A DNA stretch of 42,278 nt. Origin: Anaerolineales bacterium (GTDB taxonomy: Bacteria; Chloroflexota; Anaerolineae; Anaerolineales; Villigracilaceae). The stretch spans positions 1-42,278 of the forward strand of contig JANJTV010000061.1 in assembly GCA_024710905.1 (NCBI GenBank), in the 5' to 3' direction. Below, piece after piece: positions 1-7,305 of this stretch. The notes beneath the pieces were generated by a model. The model saw only the letters and a list, made by a program, of their open reading frames with translations, did no database searches and had not been told where the DNA came from. Numbering within the stretch: position 1 is the stretch's first letter; every line of letters starts with the position of its first letter. The position numbers were made by a program, and so were the translations under genes.

Positions 1-118
1 GTATCACCACAGAAAACATGGATTGGAAATTCTCAGGCGAGTAGCATGTATAGTGAGAACTTTCAAGAACTAACAGACAAATTCAATAATGATGAGAGAG
101 TTTCTAGTTTTGCAAACA
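1..118 (+). pseudogene. Remnant of an unidentified ORF, cut by the IS element
   Basis: The plus-strand frame is open from the first base of the window and holds an ATG at 46. It runs through residues resembling an ordinary soluble protein (QELTDKFNNDERVSSFAN) and then enters the left end of the insertion sequence. The frame continues to a stop at 226-228, but that part is only IS DNA read backwards. The stretch is visibly more AT-rich than the genes after 1.7 kb, which suggests foreign or non-conserved DNA. I do not recognise the protein. It is either the end of a gene that starts before the window or a decayed copy. Confidence 0.35.
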
Positions 119-144
119 GATTATGCAACCATTTTTCTGTAAAT
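119..144 (+). repeat. Left terminal inverted repeat of the IS256-family element
   Basis: This 26-base stretch pairs with the reverse complement of 1398-1423. The two share 18 of 26 positions, including the ten-base core TTTCTGTAAA and an upstream TG(C/T)AAC block. The outer boundary is inferred from the usual IS256 repeat layout. Confidence 0.5.
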
Positions 145-169
145 TCATGTCAGAAGCATCCACAGCACA

Positions 170-1327
170 TTAACAATCTGATGACTTGCCTGCACAGTAG
201 CGCTTTCCGATCTGCCACTCCTCGCTGATCTCCATCAGCAATGCAGAGATCAACCGTAGACAGGAGGCTTCGTTCGGAAAAACACCCACTACCCTGGTAC
301 GCCTACGGATCTCCTTGTTGACCCGCTCCAAGCTATTGGTGGTCCGTAAGGAGCGCTGGTGCTCCAGAGGAAACTCAAACACCGTGAACCCTTCTGAGAG
401 ATATTCCTCCAACCAAGCCGATAAGCGCGGGGCTGAGACAGCATATTTCTGGATGGCAGCACGCAGAAATGTTTCTGCCGTCTGTCGGTCTGGAGCGTTG
501 AACATGGAGCGGATATCAGCGGCTACTTCCAGGCGCATGGATTGTTTGGGCAGGTACGCTCCTGCATTTTGTTGCAGGTGGAATTGGCATCGCTGCCAGG
601 GAACACTGCCCAACACCGCTCGTCTGGCTGCTCCCAAGCCTTCATGGTCGTCACTGGTGACCAGCTTCATACCAGTCATCCCTCGCTCCTTCAAGCTCTT
701 CAGGAAGGCTTTCCAGTGAGTTTCGTGCTCGCTGAGAGATACCGAGACCCCTAAAACCTGCCTTTCGCCTTCTGGAGTGATGCCTGTGGCAACCAAAACA
801 GCCGCATCGCGCACCTGCCCGGCCTGGCGTACCTTCTCATAGCGGGCATCCACGTAGAGATAAGTAATCTCTCCCAATGGCCTCTCCCGCCATTCCTGAA
901 GTACTTCGTCAAGTTGAGCGGCCGCCCGGCTGACTTGCATGCTGGAGACATCCACACCGCATAGTTCTTCCGTGATCGTTTTCACCCTGCGGGTGGACAC
1001 CCCCTGAACATACATCTCGGCCAGTGCGATCACCAGGGCCCTTTCACTTCGCAAGCCCTTCTCCAAGGCGGAAGGATAAAAGCCGCCCTCCCGCACTTGT
1101 GGCACGGCAAAGGTGATCTCACCTACCCTGGTCCGGACCGTCTTGGGTTTGTATCCATTGGCGTGACCTTTGCGCTTTTCGGTACGCTCATATTGCCCTG
1201 CATTGATGTACTTTGCCCTTTCTGCTTGCATGGCCTGATTGATCAGGATACGCAGCAGTTCAGGTAGGTGTTCCAGCCCCTTCTCTGCAAGGTCCACTGG
1301 AAGGGTATAATCACTTTGGTGAGTCAT
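170..1327 (-). CDS. IS256-family (Mutator-like) transposase
   Basis: A 385-residue DDE transposase that would cut and rejoin the ends of the surrounding element. The catalytic acids are recognisable: D160 in YLYVDARYEK, D226 in VTSDDHEG, and E334 in TNSLERVNKEIRRR. The family C-x2-H motif is RCQFH at 247-250. An N-terminal DNA-binding region precedes the catalytic core. The length is normal for the family, and no frameshift or internal stop is present. The ATG at 1325-1327 is preceded by AAGGAGAA at suitable spacing. The gene ends about 50 bp inside the left inverted repeat. Family assignment is firm; activity is inferred from intactness. Confidence 0.93.
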   Translation of the reverse strand: MTHQSDYTLPVDLAEKGLEHLPELLRILINQAMQAERAKYINAGQYERTEKRKGHANGYKPKTVRTRVGEITFAVPQVREGGFYPSALEKGLRSERALVIALAEMYVQGVSTRRVKTITEELCGVDVSSMQVSRAAAQLDEVLQEWRERPLGEITYLYVDARYEKVRQAGQVRDAAVLVATGITPEGERQVLGVSVSLSEHETHWKAFLKSLKERGMTGMKLVTSDDHEGLGAARRAVLGSVPWQRCQFHLQQNAGAYLPKQSMRLEVAADIRSMFNAPDRQTAETFLRAAIQKYAVSAPRLSAWLEEYLSEGFTVFEFPLEHQRSLRTTNSLERVNKEIRRRTRVVGVFPNEASCLRLISALLMEISEEWQIGKRYCAGKSSDC

Positions 1328-1397
1328 TGGGTTCTCCTTGTATGGTTTCGACGCCTTAAGGATACTTCTGACTCACCACTTTTGTTAAGGTTCAGCA

Positions 1398-1423
1398 TTT
1401 TACAGAAAGAATGTTACACCAAC
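1398..1423 (-). repeat. Right terminal inverted repeat of the IS256-family element
   Basis: The partner of the repeat at 119-144. Read on the minus strand it begins with G and carries TGTAAC and TTTCTGTAAA blocks. It lies about 70 bp upstream of the transposase start, where the family repeat is expected. Confidence 0.5.
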
Positions 1424-1522
1424 TCTAGCAATCTCACTAACAACGACTGTAAGCGTTTTTTGAAAAAGTTCCTACACTTCTTAGATCATGAAGTTGTTAT
1501 TCAAGGCATGAAGTATCTTTGA
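1424..1522 (+). pseudogene. C-terminal remnant of an unidentified ORF right of the IS
   Basis: Plus-strand codons from the IS edge to a TGA at 1520-1522 read like a protein end (NNDCKRFLKKFLHFLDHEVV). Composition is AT-rich, like the left flank at 1-118, so both may come from one gene broken by the insertion. Direct joining of the two pieces does not restore one frame with an 8- or 9-bp duplication, so this link is only a possibility. No homology is recognised. Confidence 0.25.
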
Positions 1523-1691
1523 ATAAAAACAGGGTACCAAAGAACAGCAGTGTCAAGACCTGAGCCAAAATTAAGTTAAGAGGATCGGGAACGATAGAAA
1601 ACATCGCCGGGTCTTTTTTTGGAGGAGGGTTTTGCAGCAGGAAATCAATCAACCCCCAGCCTTCCAGGCGCAAACCCGGCAACATTCACCA

Positions 1692-1720
1692 TTGACAGCG
1701 CAGAATTTATGTTCTACTAT
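1692..1720 (+). promoter_or_regulatory. Sigma-70-type promoter for the reductase operon
   Basis: TTGACA (1692-1697, full -35 consensus) and TACTAT (1715-1720) are separated by 17 bases. Transcription would start near 1727, giving a short leader that ends in the GAGGAGG ribosome binding site before the ATG at 1756. This is one of the clearest promoters in the window. Confidence 0.7.
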
Positions 1721-1755
1721 CGACCCTACCGCCATTATTTCTCGAGGAGGAAACG

Positions 1756-2328
1756 ATGAGGACATTAAAACTGCAGGTGCAAATGACCGTTGACGGGTAT
1801 ATTGCCGGGCCAAACAACGAATTGGACTTTATGACCTGGGAGTGGGATGACGCACTCAAACAATACGTCACCGATCTCACCGAACCGGTTGATTGCATCA
1901 TCCTGGGCCGGGAACTCGCCGAAGGCTTCATCCCCTACTGGGCTGCGGTAGCTGCGGACCCGAATCACCCGGAATTTATAGACGGCAAGAAATTCGCCGA
2001 CACGCACAAAGTCGTTTTTACCAAAACGCTCAACACATCAAGCTGGGAGAATACCGTCCTGGCAAAAGGCGACCTGGTGGAGGAAGTCACCCGGCTGAAA
2101 AACCAGGCCGGCAAAGACATCATTGCGTATGGCGGTGCTGCGTTCGTGTCGGCGCTGATCAAGCACGGATTGATCGACGAGTTTCACCTTTTCATTAATC
2201 CCGCAGCGCTTGGGAAGGGAAAATCGATCTTCCAGGAACTGAACGGCAGGCAAGATCTGGCATTGGTAAAATCGATCCCATTCGACTGCGGGATTGTTGT
2301 TCTCCAATACGCGCCAAAACGCACCTAA
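1756..2328 (+). CDS. Dihydrofolate reductase-like / RibD C-terminal domain protein
   Basis: A 190-residue cytoplasmic protein of the RibD_C/DHFR fold (YwjB/YyaP-like). It is probably an NADPH-dependent reductase, but the substrate is unknown. Family signs are the N-terminal strand followed by VDGYIAGPN, the nucleotide-site segment CIILGRELAEGF, and the late motif IIAYGGAAFVSALIKHGLID followed by a proline-containing LGKGKSIF turn. Strong Shine-Dalgarno GAGGAGG fixes the ATG start. It is first in a three-gene plus-strand group with its own promoter. It is not a complete riboflavin RibD because the deaminase domain is absent. Confidence 0.85.
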   Translation: MRTLKLQVQMTVDGYIAGPNNELDFMTWEWDDALKQYVTDLTEPVDCIILGRELAEGFIPYWAAVAADPNHPEFIDGKKFADTHKVVFTKTLNTSSWENTVLAKGDLVEEVTRLKNQAGKDIIAYGGAAFVSALIKHGLIDEFHLFINPAALGKGKSIFQELNGRQDLALVKSIPFDCGIVVLQYAPKRT

Positions 2329-2390
2329 ATGTGCGCAAACCGTTGGGGCGCCTGGTGAAAAATAAATCCACAAGGGACATTTCGCATAAA

Positions 2391-2876
2391 ATGATCAAAA
2401 AGATTCTGGATAATTTATTCCCACGTCAAATCACAAATGAGTTCCCGGGCTTGAAGATCGCGCTTTGGGGATTTTATTTATTCACAGCCCTGACCCTCTG
2501 GCGCAGTCAGCATCATATTTTTTCAGCTGATGGCGGCGCTCAATCGATCGCCACCATCCCCATCGATCGCTATCCCGAATCCGCCGCTTCAACCATCATA
2601 GGGATGTTTGCGTTTTGGGGCCTGTCCCAGTTAATTGTCGGCATCATATACCTGGTGGCCGCCATTCGTTACCGCGCAATGATTCCCCTGCTCTATTTAC
2701 TCAGCCTGTTTGAATACCTCATGCGGGCCACCTATATACCGGCATATAAATCCATTGAGACGGTGGGAACTGCTCCGGGCGCAGCCGGCAATCTTCCGTT
2801 GGTAATATTTTCTTTTACAATGTTAATCCTGAGTCTATGGCCTGATAAAGAACGGGAGACTGTCAATGAATCCTGA
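2391..2876 (+). CDS. Small four-helix membrane protein, function unknown
   Basis: About 161 residues with four likely transmembrane segments: near ALWGFYLFTALTLW, IIGMFAFWGLSQLIVGIIYLV, MIPLLYLLSLFEYLM and LPLVIFSFTMLILSLW. I prefer the ATG at 2391, preceded by AAGGGA, over the longer frame beginning at 2331, whose extra residues are hydrophilic and lack a binding site. The last 11 bases overlap the start of the DUF1801 gene, which indicates translational coupling. I do not recognise the family. The size and layout resemble small DoxX-like or DUF-type membrane proteins, but no diagnostic motif is visible. Confidence 0.65.
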   Translation: MIKKILDNLFPRQITNEFPGLKIALWGFYLFTALTLWRSQHHIFSADGGAQSIATIPIDRYPESAASTIIGMFAFWGLSQLIVGIIYLVAAIRYRAMIPLLYLLSLFEYLMRATYIPAYKSIETVGTAPGAAGNLPLVIFSFTMLILSLWPDKERETVNES

Positions 2877-3258
2877 AACGGAGCAATATAACGCCGGGCT
2901 GGAGCCAAACCACAGGGAATTATGCGACATACTCGCACAGGAAATTAACCATAACCTGCCCGGCGCCGAGAACAAAACCCGGCATGCCCACCCGGTCTGG
3001 TTCCTGGAGGGCAACCCGATTATTGGCTACAGCAAACAAAAACCGGGCATCCGGCTGATGTTCTGGAGCGGGGCCGATTTTGACGAAAGCCGGCTGACTG
3101 TAAGGGGCAAAAAATTTAAAGACGCCTCCATTTTTTATCATCACGTATCAAAGATTAATCAGTCAGACCTATTAAGATGGCTTAAAAAATCCCGCGAGAT
3201 CCAGTGGGACTATAAGAACATCGTGCGGCGCAAAGGACGGCTGGAAAGGGTAAAATAA
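2866..3258 (+). CDS. DUF1801 domain-containing protein
   Basis: A 130-residue soluble protein resembling the DUF1801/YdhG fold. It has an early helix (CDILAQEINHNLPGAEN), then strands with HPVWFLEGNPIIGYSKQK and RLMFWSGADF, and a basic C-terminus. The biochemical role of the family is not settled. The gene overlaps its membrane-protein neighbour by 11 bases and is third in the operon begun by the reductase. The ATG lies inside the upstream gene, so its start is set by that overlap. No terminator is obvious in the 68 bases after it. Confidence 0.7.
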   Translation: MNPETEQYNAGLEPNHRELCDILAQEINHNLPGAENKTRHAHPVWFLEGNPIIGYSKQKPGIRLMFWSGADFDESRLTVRGKKFKDASIFYHHVSKINQSDLLRWLKKSREIQWDYKNIVRRKGRLERVK

Positions 3259-3326
3259 TACGTAACACCGCTTACTGATAGCAAGTCATTGATCAAGTCC
3301 GAATCTTATTGAGGAGAGTAATACCG

Positions 3327-4163
3327 ATGGACACATCCCCCTTAACCGCTCCCGAAGCATTGATCCTGCGCAACCCCAACCAGCCGCAGGGGCGTGAAGC
3401 CCTGAAACTGGCCCTGACCGAACTGCTCGCCCGGCGTATCCTCACCATGCGCCACGAAGAGAAAAAAGGCTTCTTGGGGAGTGTCCAATCCATTGACCTG
3501 CTCCAGCGTACTCCCGAGGCCTCCCAACAGCTGCCCACCGGCTCGCCCCTACAGGCCGTGCTGGGCCTGCTAAGCGGTGCGGGCATGGAAATGAACCAAG
3601 TAGTGGAACAGGCGCAAAAAACGTTCGGGAGCGACTTCTCCGGCTTCCAACAGAATCACATCCTGCCGGCCCTGGTGAAGCGCGGCCTGCTGGAAACATG
3701 CACCGAAAAAGTGCTCTGGGTCATCCCGGTCACGAGATATTGCCACACCCCCACTGGCGAACTCACCCGCCAGCGCCTGGAAACACAAATCACCCAGGCA
3801 CATTCGCTCCCCGACCTGCTGGACAATGACCCGGCCCAGGCCGCAGCGCTGGTCTTCAGCCTGGGAAGCGCGGCCCTGCTGGTCGGCGAGATCCGGGCGC
3901 ATTCTGCGCGCCTGTCCCAGGCCCTGCGCGACCATTCATCCGGCGCAGACGGCATGCCCCTATTTTATTACTCCGCAAGTGATGGCTCAGGCCAGCCCGA
4001 CAAACCAGACCCAACCAATTTTGACGGCGGGTTATTTGACTCCAATTTTGATCTCGATGCGTTTGACAACAACATGGATACATTCGACAACAGTTTTGAC
4101 TCGTCGGCAGATGCCGGGGGTGGAGACAGCGGCGGGGACGGTGGTGGCGGGGGCGAAGATTGA
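3327..4163 (+). CDS. Hypothetical protein with an Asp/Asn- and Gly-rich C-terminal tail
   Basis: A 278-residue protein. The ATG at 3327 follows GAGGAGA at good spacing; a TTG at 3309 is possible but overlaps that site. Residues 1-200 look like helical, winged-helix-style repeats (ALKLALTELLARRIL; ILPALVKRGLLE). From about residue 210 the chain becomes repetitive and acidic (FDGGLFDSNFDLDAFDNN) and ends in almost pure Gly/Asp. The layout recalls TIGR04222-type proteins with glycine-rich ends, but I cannot assign it. No signal peptide or membrane segment is visible. It stands alone between the DUF1801 gene and the methyltransferase. Confidence 0.6.
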   Translation: MDTSPLTAPEALILRNPNQPQGREALKLALTELLARRILTMRHEEKKGFLGSVQSIDLLQRTPEASQQLPTGSPLQAVLGLLSGAGMEMNQVVEQAQKTFGSDFSGFQQNHILPALVKRGLLETCTEKVLWVIPVTRYCHTPTGELTRQRLETQITQAHSLPDLLDNDPAQAAALVFSLGSAALLVGEIRAHSARLSQALRDHSSGADGMPLFYYSASDGSGQPDKPDPTNFDGGLFDSNFDLDAFDNNMDTFDNSFDSSADAGGGDSGGDGGGGGED

Positions 4164-4272
4164 TCCAGTTGACGGCCCCGTGTATGGCCTTCTTCCCTGA
4201 AATATAAGGAAATACTCCCAAGGATTCATCCCAGGCGATGAAGAACAAAACAGTAAAATAACGTCTCACGTC

Positions 4273-5028
4273 ATGAGCATTCAAACTGTCGGCAATACCA
4301 TCTATAGTTTTTTCAACCTCTTGGGTTTCCGGCAGGCAATGCAGTTTATTTTTGCCCGCTATGTCACCCGGGAAAGCCTGGTCAAACTCCAGGTGAAGGG
4401 GGTTCCACAACCTGTCCTTTGCAGGCCGACAGATAGCGACATTCGCTCCCTATTACAGGTATTCGGCAGACAGGAAACCAGGGTGGATATTCATCCTCCC
4501 CCGCGATCCATCATCGACGGCGGCGCAAATGTAGGCTACGCTTCCATCTCTTTTGCAATCCAGTATCCAGAAGCAATTATTCTAGCCATTGAACCAGGCC
4601 CTACCAACGCCAGCCTGGCCAGGGAAAATCTCCGACCCTATCACAACACCCGCGTCATCCAGGGAGGCATCTGGAGCCACGATAGCTACCTCGCTTTTGA
4701 GAACCCTCAGGCACTTTCATGGGCATTCCGCACCCGGGAGGTTTCTTCACCCGAGGAGGGTGCCATTGAAAGCCATACACTGGATACATACGCTGAACAA
4801 TTTGGCATGGGCCAGGTCGATCTGATTAAACTTGACATAGAAGGTGCAGAAGAACAAGTCTTTCGTGATGGAGCGCCTGCATGCCTGGCCCAAACCAGGG
4901 TCGTAATTGTTGAAATCCATAACCCTGAAGCCAGGATAGCTATTGATAATGCCCTGATCCCGCTGGGGTTTCACGTTTCCATGCACGGTGAAAAACTTCA
5001 CTACTCCCGAAATAGTTACCCACACTGA
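4273..5028 (+). CDS. FkbM family SAM-dependent methyltransferase
   Basis: A 251-residue Rossmann-fold methyltransferase. Motif I is IDGGANVGYASI near residues 80-90, followed by the acidic end of strand 2 (AIEPGPTNASLARENL). The FkbM hallmark DLIKLDIEGAEEQVF lies near residues 180-195. Family members methylate hydroxyl groups on sugars, lipids or polyketides; the acceptor here cannot be told. An N-terminal stretch of about 70 residues precedes the catalytic domain. No Shine-Dalgarno sequence is seen before the ATG at 4273. No glycosyltransferase or polyketide genes sit nearby, so it is not clearly part of a pathway cluster. Confidence 0.85.
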   Translation: MSIQTVGNTIYSFFNLLGFRQAMQFIFARYVTRESLVKLQVKGVPQPVLCRPTDSDIRSLLQVFGRQETRVDIHPPPRSIIDGGANVGYASISFAIQYPEAIILAIEPGPTNASLARENLRPYHNTRVIQGGIWSHDSYLAFENPQALSWAFRTREVSSPEEGAIESHTLDTYAEQFGMGQVDLIKLDIEGAEEQVFRDGAPACLAQTRVVIVEIHNPEARIAIDNALIPLGFHVSMHGEKLHYSRNSYPH

Positions 5029-5096
5029 CCGGGCAAGCTGGTCAAATTTGCACCGGCATGGCAGATCTTGTGTTCGGCGGCAGACTGCGTCCGATG

Positions 5097-5102
5097 TATA
5101 AT
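5097..5102 (+). promoter_or_regulatory. Probable -10 element for the STAS-trmO operon
   Basis: TATAAT lies 33 bases before the ATG at 5136, a plausible leader length. The matching -35 (TTCGGC near 5073, 18-base spacer) is poor, so this promoter is only suggested. Confidence 0.35.
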
Positions 5103-5135
5103 GGGGAAATTCATAACCCAAGCGAGGTATAGATC

Positions 5136-5501
5136 ATGAACATCCGCATTTCCCAAGCCCAGGGCCGCGCGCCAGTGACAATTTTCCACCTCGAAGGCCA
5201 GTTCAACCTGGGCAGCGCGGAGGAGTTCGAGCAAATTGCCCAGGCCGAGCACGCCCACGGCATGAAAAACCTGCTGGTAGACCTGGCCCAGGTCACCTCG
5301 CTCACCAGCGCCGGGTTGCGCAGCCTGCATATCGTATATAAAATGCTTGGTACCACCGGCAGCGGCGGGGCCAAGGCCAGCCGCCTGAAACTGCTCAACC
5401 CCGCACCTGAAATTCGGCGTGTGCTGGCTGTGGCAGGGTACGAGAATTTCATCGAGATCTTCGACACCCAGGAACAGGCCGTCGCCGCCTTTAGCGAATA
5501 G
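5136..5501 (+). CDS. STAS-domain anti-sigma factor antagonist
   Basis: A 121-residue single-domain STAS protein of the SpoIIAA/RsbV type. It probably binds an anti-sigma kinase or another partner-switch protein. The conserved core is KNLLVDLAQVTSLTSAGLRSL near residues 48-66. The Ser of TSAGLR is the expected phosphorylation site, and the family DSSG is written here as TSAG. No kinase or phosphatase partner gene is adjacent. It is the first gene of a compact unit: only two bases separate its stop from trmO. Confidence 0.85.
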   Translation: MNIRISQAQGRAPVTIFHLEGQFNLGSAEEFEQIAQAEHAHGMKNLLVDLAQVTSLTSAGLRSLHIVYKMLGTTGSGGAKASRLKLLNPAPEIRRVLAVAGYENFIEIFDTQEQAVAAFSE

Positions 5502-5503
5502 CC

Positions 5504-5989
5504 ATGCCCGCTGAGATTCATCTGCAAGCCATTGGCGTGGTACACAGCCCGCGCCAGGTTGCGGAGGACGACCACTGGGGACCGGTGCTCTCCGAAATCC
5601 GCCTGGAAAGCTGGTTGCCCGAGGAATCACTGTACGGGCTGGAGGATTTCTCACACGCCGAAATCATCTTCTTTTTCCACCAGGTTCCAGAAGAAAAAAT
5701 AGAAACCGCCGCCCGACATCCGCGCAACAACCCGGCCTGGCCCAGGGTGGGGATCTTTGCCCAGCGCAGCAAGAACCGCCCCACCCGGCTGGGGCTGACC
5801 ACTGTGCGCATCCTGCGGCGCGCAGGGCGCAGCCTGTTCGTCCAGGGGCTGGATGCCATTGACGGTACGCCGGTGCTGGATATCAAGCCGGTGATGCAGG
5901 AATTCCAGCCACGCGGCGAGGTGCGCCAGCCGGGTTGGGTCAGCGACCTGATGCGGGATTACTGGGAAAAGAAGGAGGCCGGGGCATGA
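5504..5989 (+). CDS. trmO: tRNA (N6-threonylcarbamoyladenosine(37)-N6)-methyltransferase TrmO
   Basis: A 161-residue TsaA-like (UPF0066/YaeB) beta-barrel protein. TrmO uses S-adenosylmethionine to methylate t6A at position 37 of tRNAs reading ACY codons. Visible family features are the opening IGVVHSPR strand, GLEDFSHAEIIFFFH, the substrate/SAM stretch GIFAQRSKNRPTRLGLTTV, and GLDAIDGTPVLDIKP near the end. The length matches the minimal TrmO domain, without the C-terminal extension of the E. coli enzyme. Its stop overlaps the next start as ATGA (5986-5989). The function is family-based; some TsaA proteins remain uncharacterised. Confidence 0.88.
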   Translation: MPAEIHLQAIGVVHSPRQVAEDDHWGPVLSEIRLESWLPEESLYGLEDFSHAEIIFFFHQVPEEKIETAARHPRNNPAWPRVGIFAQRSKNRPTRLGLTTVRILRRAGRSLFVQGLDAIDGTPVLDIKPVMQEFQPRGEVRQPGWVSDLMRDYWEKKEAGA

Positions 5990-6684
5990 ACATCTCCGTT
6001 ACCCCACGAAAAGCCAGCATTCTCCAGAGCGCGATTGTTGCTTTCTTAATAATTGGTCACATCATTACCACCATCCCGAGGCGTTACTTTGGCGTGACAG
6101 ACCAGAGTTACTGGGGCTTTAATTCTTTTTTTAATCTTGATAGCGAACAAACCCTGCCCACCCTGTTTGCCGTACTACAACTGGTGACCTGCACCCTGCT
6201 GTTGGCGGTCATCACAGCCAACCCGGCCACCCCCGCCAACCAGCGGCCATCCTGGCGGATACTGGCCTTTCTCTTTGGTTTCCTGACCGTGGATGAATTC
6301 CTGAGCATCCACGAACGTATCGGGTACATGATTAATGACCTGTATGTTTCACGGGATATCTTCCGTCACGCCTGGGTCTTGCCTTACGGGGTGCTGGTGC
6401 TTTTAGCAGGCTTCATGTTCCTGCGGTTTGTCTGGCAGTTGCCCCACGAGACCCGTTTGCTATTCTTCCTGGCCGGGGGCACCTACCTGTTGGGCACCAT
6501 CGGGTTCGAACTGGCAGCCGAGTTCCTGCGCCATGCACATGGCAGGTACATCATCCTGGCTGTCACCGCTGAGGAAACCCTGGAATTTGCCGGGCTGATA
6601 CTTTTCATCCATGCCCTGCTGGGTTATGTACAAAACCACCTCCAGCCCGTCAGCCTACATATTGGCGCCGAAAAAGCCTTATAA
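5986..6684 (+). CDS. Polytopic membrane protein with acidic/His motifs, function unknown
   Basis: A 232-residue protein with about six membrane spans. The ATG at 5986 follows GAAGGAGG and overlaps the trmO stop, so I reject the longer frame from 5935. Two conserved-looking charged clusters sit at membrane edges: VDEFLSIHERIGY (after the third span) and TAEETLEFAG (in the last third). Similar DE..-HE and EE..E patterns occur in unannotated bacterial membrane proteins and could bind a metal or form an active site; this is inference. The 3' end converges on and overlaps the GNAT gene by six bases. Confidence 0.7.
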   Translation: MNISVTPRKASILQSAIVAFLIIGHIITTIPRRYFGVTDQSYWGFNSFFNLDSEQTLPTLFAVLQLVTCTLLLAVITANPATPANQRPSWRILAFLFGFLTVDEFLSIHERIGYMINDLYVSRDIFRHAWVLPYGVLVLLAGFMFLRFVWQLPHETRLLFFLAGGTYLLGTIGFELAAEFLRHAHGRYIILAVTAEETLEFAGLILFIHALLGYVQNHLQPVSLHIGAEKAL

Positions 6685-7251
6685 CCCCAGATACCAGTTC
6701 AACTGCACTTCATGCGCCACGCGGGCATCCTGTGCATAGGCAAAGCGGCGCACATCCCCCAGCTGGCAGCCCATGGCGGCATAAAAACGGCAGGCAGGCA
6801 GGTTAATATCCTGCGTCTCGATCTTCATCTGTGTGCACCCACGCGCACGCGCCCAGCCCGCCGCATGGACAAACAACTCCCGGCCAATGCCTTTGCCGCG
6901 CGACTGCGGGGCCACACGGATATCCCACAGCACGGCCAAGTCGCGGCGGCCTTCGAGCATGTTTACCCCGTTCGTATTCCAGGCAACCGCTGCGCCACCC
7001 AGCAATGTGGATTGACCCTCCACAGCCAGGAAGAGTCCCCAGTTGGCAATATCGAACTCATCGGGCCAGGTGAGCGGGTTCCCAAGGGTGTCGTAATCCT
7101 TGATGTAAGGGGATACAGGCCGGGGGGAGAACGCCATCCCGCCCAGCCCGGAGTCAACCAAATCGACAGCCAGGATCTCCCTGACTTCAAAAGCCATCGA
7201 AATGCTCGCATAGTCTTCCAATTTTGCGGGCGAAATTTCAATGATGTTCAT
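6679..7251 (-). CDS. GNAT family N-acetyltransferase, streptothricin-acetyltransferase-like
   Basis: A 190-residue GNAT enzyme that would transfer an acetyl group from acetyl-CoA to an amine. Motif A is DIRVAPQSRGKGIGRELF, with the Q/R-x2-G-x-G/A pyrophosphate loop near residues 114-124. It is followed by motif B, MKIETQDINLPACRFYAAMG. The ETQDxNxxACRFY stretch is characteristic of streptothricin (Sat/SatA) acetyltransferases, so aminoglycoside-like or peptide-amine detoxification is possible. The overall sequence is divergent and the substrate is not proven. The gene lies just after the MacAB terminator and so is probably transcribed on its own. Confidence 0.83.
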   Translation of the reverse strand: MNIIEISPAKLEDYASISMAFEVREILAVDLVDSGLGGMAFSPRPVSPYIKDYDTLGNPLTWPDEFDIANWGLFLAVEGQSTLLGGAAVAWNTNGVNMLEGRRDLAVLWDIRVAPQSRGKGIGRELFVHAAGWARARGCTQMKIETQDINLPACRFYAAMGCQLGDVRRFAYAQDARVAHEVQLNWYLGL

Positions 7252-7264
7252 GCACCTCCAAATA

Positions 7265-7289
7265 AAAAAGGCAGTTCATCACTGCCTTT
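7265..7289 (-). terminator. Intrinsic terminator of the MacAB operon
   Basis: A perfect 9-bp stem, AAAGGCAGT (7267-7275) with ACTGCCTTT (7281-7289), around a five-base loop. On the minus strand it is followed by a run of Ts. It lies 17 bases past the stop of the permease gene and just before the GNAT start. Confidence 0.85.
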
Positions 7290-7305
7290 CTGTTATTCAC
7301 ATCTT

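Larger units (their letters stand above)
119..1423 (-). mobile_element. IS256-family insertion sequence, about 1.3 kb
   Basis: One transposase gene lies between imperfect terminal inverted repeats. The left end is about 119-144 and the right end about 1398-1423. The inner TTTCTGTAAA (134-143) is matched exactly by TTTACAGAAA (1399-1408), and about 18 of 26 positions match overall. IS256-family repeats are typically about 26 bp, begin with G and end near TGTAAA, which fits this placement. I could not find a convincing 8-9 bp target duplication, so the exact outer ends are uncertain by several bases. The transposase is full length with an intact catalytic triad, so the element may still be active. 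Confidence 0.75.
1328..1691. other. Non-coding stretch holding the IS right end and an ORF tail
   Basis: No complete gene can be supported here. It contains the transposase leader, the right inverted repeat (1398-1423) and a possible plus-strand C-terminal remnant ending in a stop at 1520-1522. A weak 62-codon minus-strand frame (1497-1685) has a hydrophobic tail and no ribosome binding site. From 1523 to the promoter at 1692 I see nothing else convincing. Confidence 0.5.

Noticed and set aside
119..1423. A target-site duplication around the IS.
   Set aside because: The flanking 8-9 bases (ending at 118 and starting at 1424) do not match, and shifted boundaries gave no better pair.
1497..1685. 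A minus-strand 62-codon frame with a hydrophobic tail.
   Set aside because: No ribosome binding site, no promoter and no recognisable family. It lies in a disturbed IS-flanking stretch, so it is more likely chance.
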